Shown here piece by piece: positions 60,374 to 64,000 of a stretch of 64,000 nucleotides of DNA. Positions within the stretch are counted from its first letter, which is position 1. Each line of letters opens with the position of its first letter. A program made the translations under genes and the position numbers. The notes beneath the pieces are model-generated. The model did not search any database. It worked only from the letters and a program-made list of their open reading frames with translations, and had not been told where the DNA came from. Origin of the DNA: Atherix ibis (taxonomy: Eukaryota > Arthropoda > Insecta > Diptera > Athericidae); contig OY282608.1 of the NCBI GenBank assembly GCA_958298945.1, positions 14,113,933 to 14,177,932 of the forward strand, in the 5' to 3' direction.

Positions 60374-62790
60374 GTTCGATCGTTTGTTGGCTTGTTGGTT
60401 TGTTGGCTTGTAGGCTTGTTGGTTTGTTTATTTGTTGGTTTGTTGGTTTGTTCGTTTGTTGGTTTGTTGGCTTGTTGGTTTGTTGGTTTGTTGGTTTGTT
60501 GGTTTGTTGGTTTGTTGGTTTGTTGGCTTGTTGGTTTGTTGGTTTGTTGGCTTGTTGGTTTGTTGGTTTGTTGGTTTATTTGTTTGGTGGTTTGTTGGTT
60601 TGGTGGTTTATTTGTTTGTTGGCTTGTTGGTTTGTTGGCTCGTTGGTTACTTGGTTTGTTGGTTTGTTGGTTGGTTGGCTTGTTGGTTTGTTGGTTTGTT
60701 TGTTTGTTGGTTTGTTAGTTTCTTGGCTTGTTGGTTTGTTGGTTTGTTGGTTTGTTGGTTTGTTGGTTTGTTGGTTTGTTGGTTTGTTGGTTTGTTGGTT
60801 TGTTGGATATTTGGCTTGTTGGTTTGTTGGTTTGTTGGTTTGTTGCTTTGTTGGTTTGTTGGTTTGTTGGCTTGTTGGCTTGTTGGTTTGTTGGTTTGTT
60901 GGCTTGTTGGTTTGTTGGTTTGTTGGTTTATTGGATTGTTGGTTTGTTGGTTTCTTGGCTTATTAGTTTGTTGGTTTGTTGGCTTGTTGGTTTGTTGGTT
61001 TGTTGGTTTGTTTGTTTGTTGGTTTGTTCGTTTGTTGGTTTGTCCGTTTGTTCGTTTCTTGGTTTGTTCGTTTGTTGGCTTGTTGGCTTGTTGGTTAGTT
61101 GGTTTGTTGGTTTGTTGGTTTGTTGGTTTGTTGGTTTGCTCGTTTGTTGGTTTGTTGGTTTATTTGTTTGTTGGTTTGTTGGTTTGTTGGCTTGTTGGTT
61201 TGTTGGCTTGTTTGCTTGTTGGTTTCTTAGTTTGTTGGCTTGTTGGCTTGTTGGTTTGTTGGTTTGTTGGCATGTTGGTTTGTTGGTTTGTTGGTTTGTT
61301 GGTTTGTTTGTTTGTTGGTTTGTTGGTTTGTTTGTTTGTTTGTTTGGTTGTTGGTTTGTTGCTTTGTTCGTTTGTTGGCTTGTTGGTTTGTTGGCTTGTT
61401 GGCTTGTTGGCTTGTTGGTTTGTTGGTTTGTTCGTTTGTTGGTTTGTTGGTTTGTTTGTTTGTTGGTTTCTTCGTTTGTTGGTTTGTTCGTTTGTTGGTT
61501 TGTTGGTTTGTTGGTTTGTTGGTTTGTTGGTTTGTTGGTTTTTCGTTTGTTGGCTTGTTGGTTTGTTGGTTTGTTGGTTTGTTGGTTTGTTGGTTTGTTG
61601 GTTTGTTGGTTTATTTGTTTGTTGGTTTGTTGGCTTGTTGGCTTGTTGGTTTGTTGGTTTGTTGGTTTGTTGGTTTGTTGGTTTGTTGGTTTGTTCGTTT
61701 GTTGGTTTGTTGGTTTGTTGGTTTGTTGGTTTGTTGGTTTGTTTGTTTGTTTGTTCGTTTGTTCGTTTGTTCGTTTGTAGGTTTCTTGGTTTGTTGGTTT
61801 GTTGGTTTGTTGGTTTCTTGGTTTCTTGGTTTCTTGGTTTGTTTGTTTGTTGGTTTGTTGGTTTGTTGGTTTGTTGGTTTGTTGGTTTGTTGGTTTTTTG
61901 GTTTGTTGGCTTGTTGGTTTGTTGGTTTGTTGGTTTGTTGGTTTGTTGGTTTGTTGGTTTGTTGGTTTGTTGGTTTGTTGGTTTCTTGGTTTACTTGTTT
62001 GTTGGTTTGTTGGTTTGTTGGTTACTTGGTTTGTTGGTTTGTTGGTTTTTTGGTTTGTTGGCTTATTGGTTTGTTGGTTTGTTGGTTTGTTGGTTTGTTT
62101 GTTTGTTCGTTTGTTTGTTTGTTCGTTTGTTGGTTTGTTGGTTTGTTGGCTTGTTTGTTTGTTGGTTTGTTCTTTTGTTGGCTTGTTGGTTTGTTGGATT
62201 GTTGGTTACTCGGTTTGTTTGTTGCTTGGTTTGTTGGTTTGTTGGTATGTTCGTTTGTTGGCTTGTTGGTTTGTTGGCTTATTGGCTTGTTGGTTTGTTG
62301 GTTTGTTCGTTTGTTGGTTTGTTGGTTTGTTGGTTTGTTGGTTTGTTGGTTTGTTGGTTTGTTGGTTTGTTCGTTTGTTGGTTTGTTCGTTTGTTGGTTT
62401 GTTTGTTGTTGGTTTGTTCGTTTGTTGTTTTGTTGGTTTGTTGGTTTGTTAGTTTGTTGGTTTGTTCGTTTGCTGGTTTGTTGATTTGTTGGTTTGTTGG
62501 TTTGTTGGTTTGTTGGTTTGTTGGTTTGTTGGTTTGTTGGTTTGTTGGTTTGTTGGTATGTTGGTTTGTTGGTTATTTCGTTTGTTGGTTTGTTGGTTTA
62601 TTGGTTTGTTGGTTTGTTGGTTTGTTGGTTTGTTCGTTTGTTGGTTTGTTGGTTTGTTGGTTTGTTGGTTTGTTGGTTTGTGGGTTTGTTAGTTTGTTGG
62701 TTTGTTTGTTTGTTTGTTTGTTCGTTTGTTAGTTTGTTGGTTTGTTGGTATGTTGGTTTGTTGGTTTGTTGGTTTGTTGGTTTGTTGGTT
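60374..62790. repeat. About 2.6-kb higher-order repeat, copy 2
   Basis: This is a diverged tandem copy of the preceding block, with the same order of GATCG, GGTGGTTTATTTG, TTATTTGGC/ATATTTGGC, GTCCGTTTG, TTTGGTTG and TTTACTTG groups. TTACTCGG at 62206 lies closer to TTTACTTG than in copy 1, so several hundred bases of the copy-1 interior are missing here. No gene. Confidence 0.68.
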
Positions 62791-64000
62791 TGTTGGTTAC
62801 TTGGTTTGTTGGTTTGTTGGTTTTTTGGTTTGTTGGCTTGTTGAATTGTTGGTTTCTTGGTTTGTCGGTTTGTTAGTTTGTTGGTTACTTGGTTTGTTGG
62901 TTTGTTGGTTTGTTGGTTTGTTGGTTTGTTGGTTTGTTCGTTTGTTGGTTTCTTGGTTTGTTGGTTTGTTGGTTTGTTGGTTTGTGGGTTTGTTAGTTTG
63001 TTGGTTTGTTGGTTTGTTTGTTTGTTCGTTTGTTGGTATGTGGGTTTGTTGGTTTGTTGGTTTGTTGGTTTGTTAGTTTTTTGGTTTATTTGTTTGTTGG
63101 TTTGTTGGTTTGTTGGTTTGTTGGTTTGTTGGTTTGTTAGTTTGTTGGTTTGTTGGTTACTTGGTTTGTTGGTTTGTTGGTTTTTTGGTTTGTTGGCTTG
63201 TTGGTTTGTTGGTTTCTTGGTTTGTTGGTTTGTTGGTTTGTTAGTTTGTTGGTTACTTGGTTTGTTGGTTTGTTTGTTTGTTGGTTTGTTTGTTTGTTTG
63301 TTTGTTTGTTTGCCTGTTTGTTGGTTTGTTGGTTTATTGGTTTGTTCGTTTGTTGGTTTCTTGGTTTGTTGGTTTGTTGGTTTGTTGGTTTGTTCGTTTA
63401 TTCGTTTGTTGGCTTGTTGGTTTGTTGGCTTGTTGGCTTGTTGGTTTGTAAGTTTGTTCATTTGTTGGTTTGTTGGTTTGATGGTTTGTTGGTTACTTGG
63501 TTTGTTGGTTTGTTGGTTTGTTGGTTTGTTGGTTTGTTGGTTTGTTGGTTTGTTGGTTTGTTGGCTTGTTGGTTTGTTGGTTTGTTGGTTTGTTAGCTTG
63601 TTGGTTTGTTGGTTTGTTGGCTTGTTGGCTTGTTGGTTTGTTGGTTTGTTGGTTTGTTGGTTTGTTGGTTTCTTGGTTACTTCGTTTGTTGGTTTGTTGG
63701 TTTTTTGGTTTGTTGGCTTGTTGGTTTGTTGGTTTCTTGGTTTGTTGGTTTGTTAGTTTGTTGGTTACTTGGTTTGTTGGTTTGTTGGTTTGTTGGTTTG
63801 TTGGTTTGTTGGTTTGTTTGTTTGTTTGTTTGTTTGTCTGTTTGTTGGTTTGTTGGTTTGTTCGTTTGTTGGTTTGTTTGTTTGTTGGTTTCTTGGTTTG
63901 TTGGTTTGTTGGTTTGTTCGTTTGTTCGTTTTTGGCTTGTTGGTTTGTTGGCTTGTTGGCTTGTTGGCTTGTTGGTTTGTTGGTTTGTTCGTTTGTTGGT
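62791..64000. repeat. 360-bp repeat and array to the right edge
   Basis: A series of TTACTTGG, TTTTTTGG, CTTGTTGG, TTTCTTGG and GTTAGTTTG is repeated: its TTTTTTGG landmark lies at 62821, 63181 (+360 bp, 45 units) and 63701 (+520 bp, 65 units). A TTTGTTTG run with TTTGCCTG lies near 63300 and another with TTTGTCTG near 63830. The array runs off the window edge without a boundary. No gene. Confidence 0.72.

Larger units (their letters stand above)
1..64000. repeat. TTTGTTGG octamer satellite array (whole window)
   Basis: Every line of the window reads as TTTGTTGG or a one- or two-base variant, head to tail in one orientation; I found no stretch of CCAACAAA on this strand and no unique sequence. 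Common variants are T1>C (CTTGTTGG), G7>C (TTTGTTCG), G7>T (TTTGTTTG), G7>A (TTTGTTAG), G8>A (TTTGTTGA), G4>C (TTTCTTGG), G4>A (TTTATTGG), G4>T (TTTTTTGG), T5>C (TTTGCTGG), T6>A (TTTGTAGG) and the double variant TTACTTGG. The unit has no stop codon in any frame, so long open frames arise on both strands without coding meaning. No RNA gene, transposon, CRISPR, promoter or terminator was seen. A eukaryotic satellite is the best reading; the species and chromosomal location cannot be told from this sequence. Confidence 0.97.

Noticed and set aside
1..64000. Telomere array
   Set aside because: The strand is T/G-only like a telomere, but TTTGTTGG is not a telomeric motif I know. The array is heavily degenerate and organised in HORs up to 4.5 kb, which telomerase addition does not produce. 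A subtelomeric location remains possible.
1..64000. Promoter, TATA box or other regulatory sites
   Set aside because: A is too rare for TATA-like boxes, and apparent motifs are single-base variants of the repeat found at many sites.
1..64000. Naming the host organism
   Set aside because: No gene or known family is present. Only a eukaryotic satellite origin can reasonably be suggested.

Overview
The whole 64 kb is one uninterrupted tandem array of the 8-bp unit TTTGTTGG (other strand CCAACAAA), about 8,000 copies in a single orientation. The + strand is almost pure T and G. C and A appear only as scattered point variants of the unit. I see no gene, RNA gene, mobile element, CRISPR array, promoter or unique sequence anywhere, and both window ends lie inside the array. 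An array this long of one simple octamer fits satellite DNA of a eukaryotic chromosome (heterochromatic, pericentromeric or subtelomeric). I do not recognise the unit as a named satellite and cannot name the organism.

The array is not uniform. Single-base variants (CTTGTTGG, TTTGTTCG, TTTGTTTG, TTTCTTGG, TTTGTTAG, TTTATTGG, TTTTTTGG, TTACTTGG and others) occur in a fixed order, and that order is repeated at larger scales, giving higher-order repeats (HORs). From left to right these are: 552 bp x2 (1-1104); 112 bp x2 (about 1.86-2.08 kb); 256 bp x2 (3.79-4.30 kb); 288 bp x2 (4.61-5.19 kb), all inside a looser 1.9-2.1 kb superperiod to about 7.7 kb; 784 bp x2 (7423-8990); a less ordered zone (9-14.8 kb) holding the longest perfect octamer runs; 2246 bp (14.8-18.3 kb) with nested 735- and 288-bp repeats; about 559 bp (18.95-20.9 kb); 2716/2628 bp (20.9-25.4 kb) ending in 686 bp x2 (24749-26120); about 4.5 kb x2 (28.5-37.4 kb), each copy containing two subunits of about 1.36 kb; 1631-1647 bp (37.1-40.4 kb); 2838 bp in three copies (41.7-51.5 kb); 2325 bp x2, nearly identical (52.8-57.5 kb); about 2.6 kb x2 (57.8-62.8 kb); and 360 bp at the right end.

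Nearly every HOR length is a multiple of 8, or falls short of one by the number of 7-bp units it contains. The array has therefore grown and rearranged by gain and loss of whole units and blocks (unequal exchange, slippage or segmental amplification), not by random indels.

Long open reading frames are a side effect of the repeat. Eight is not divisible by 3 and the unit contains no stop codon, so all three + frames spell the cyclic peptide FVGLLVCW and all three - frames spell NKPTNQQT. I annotate no CDS. HOR boundaries are read by eye and are good to about one or two units.
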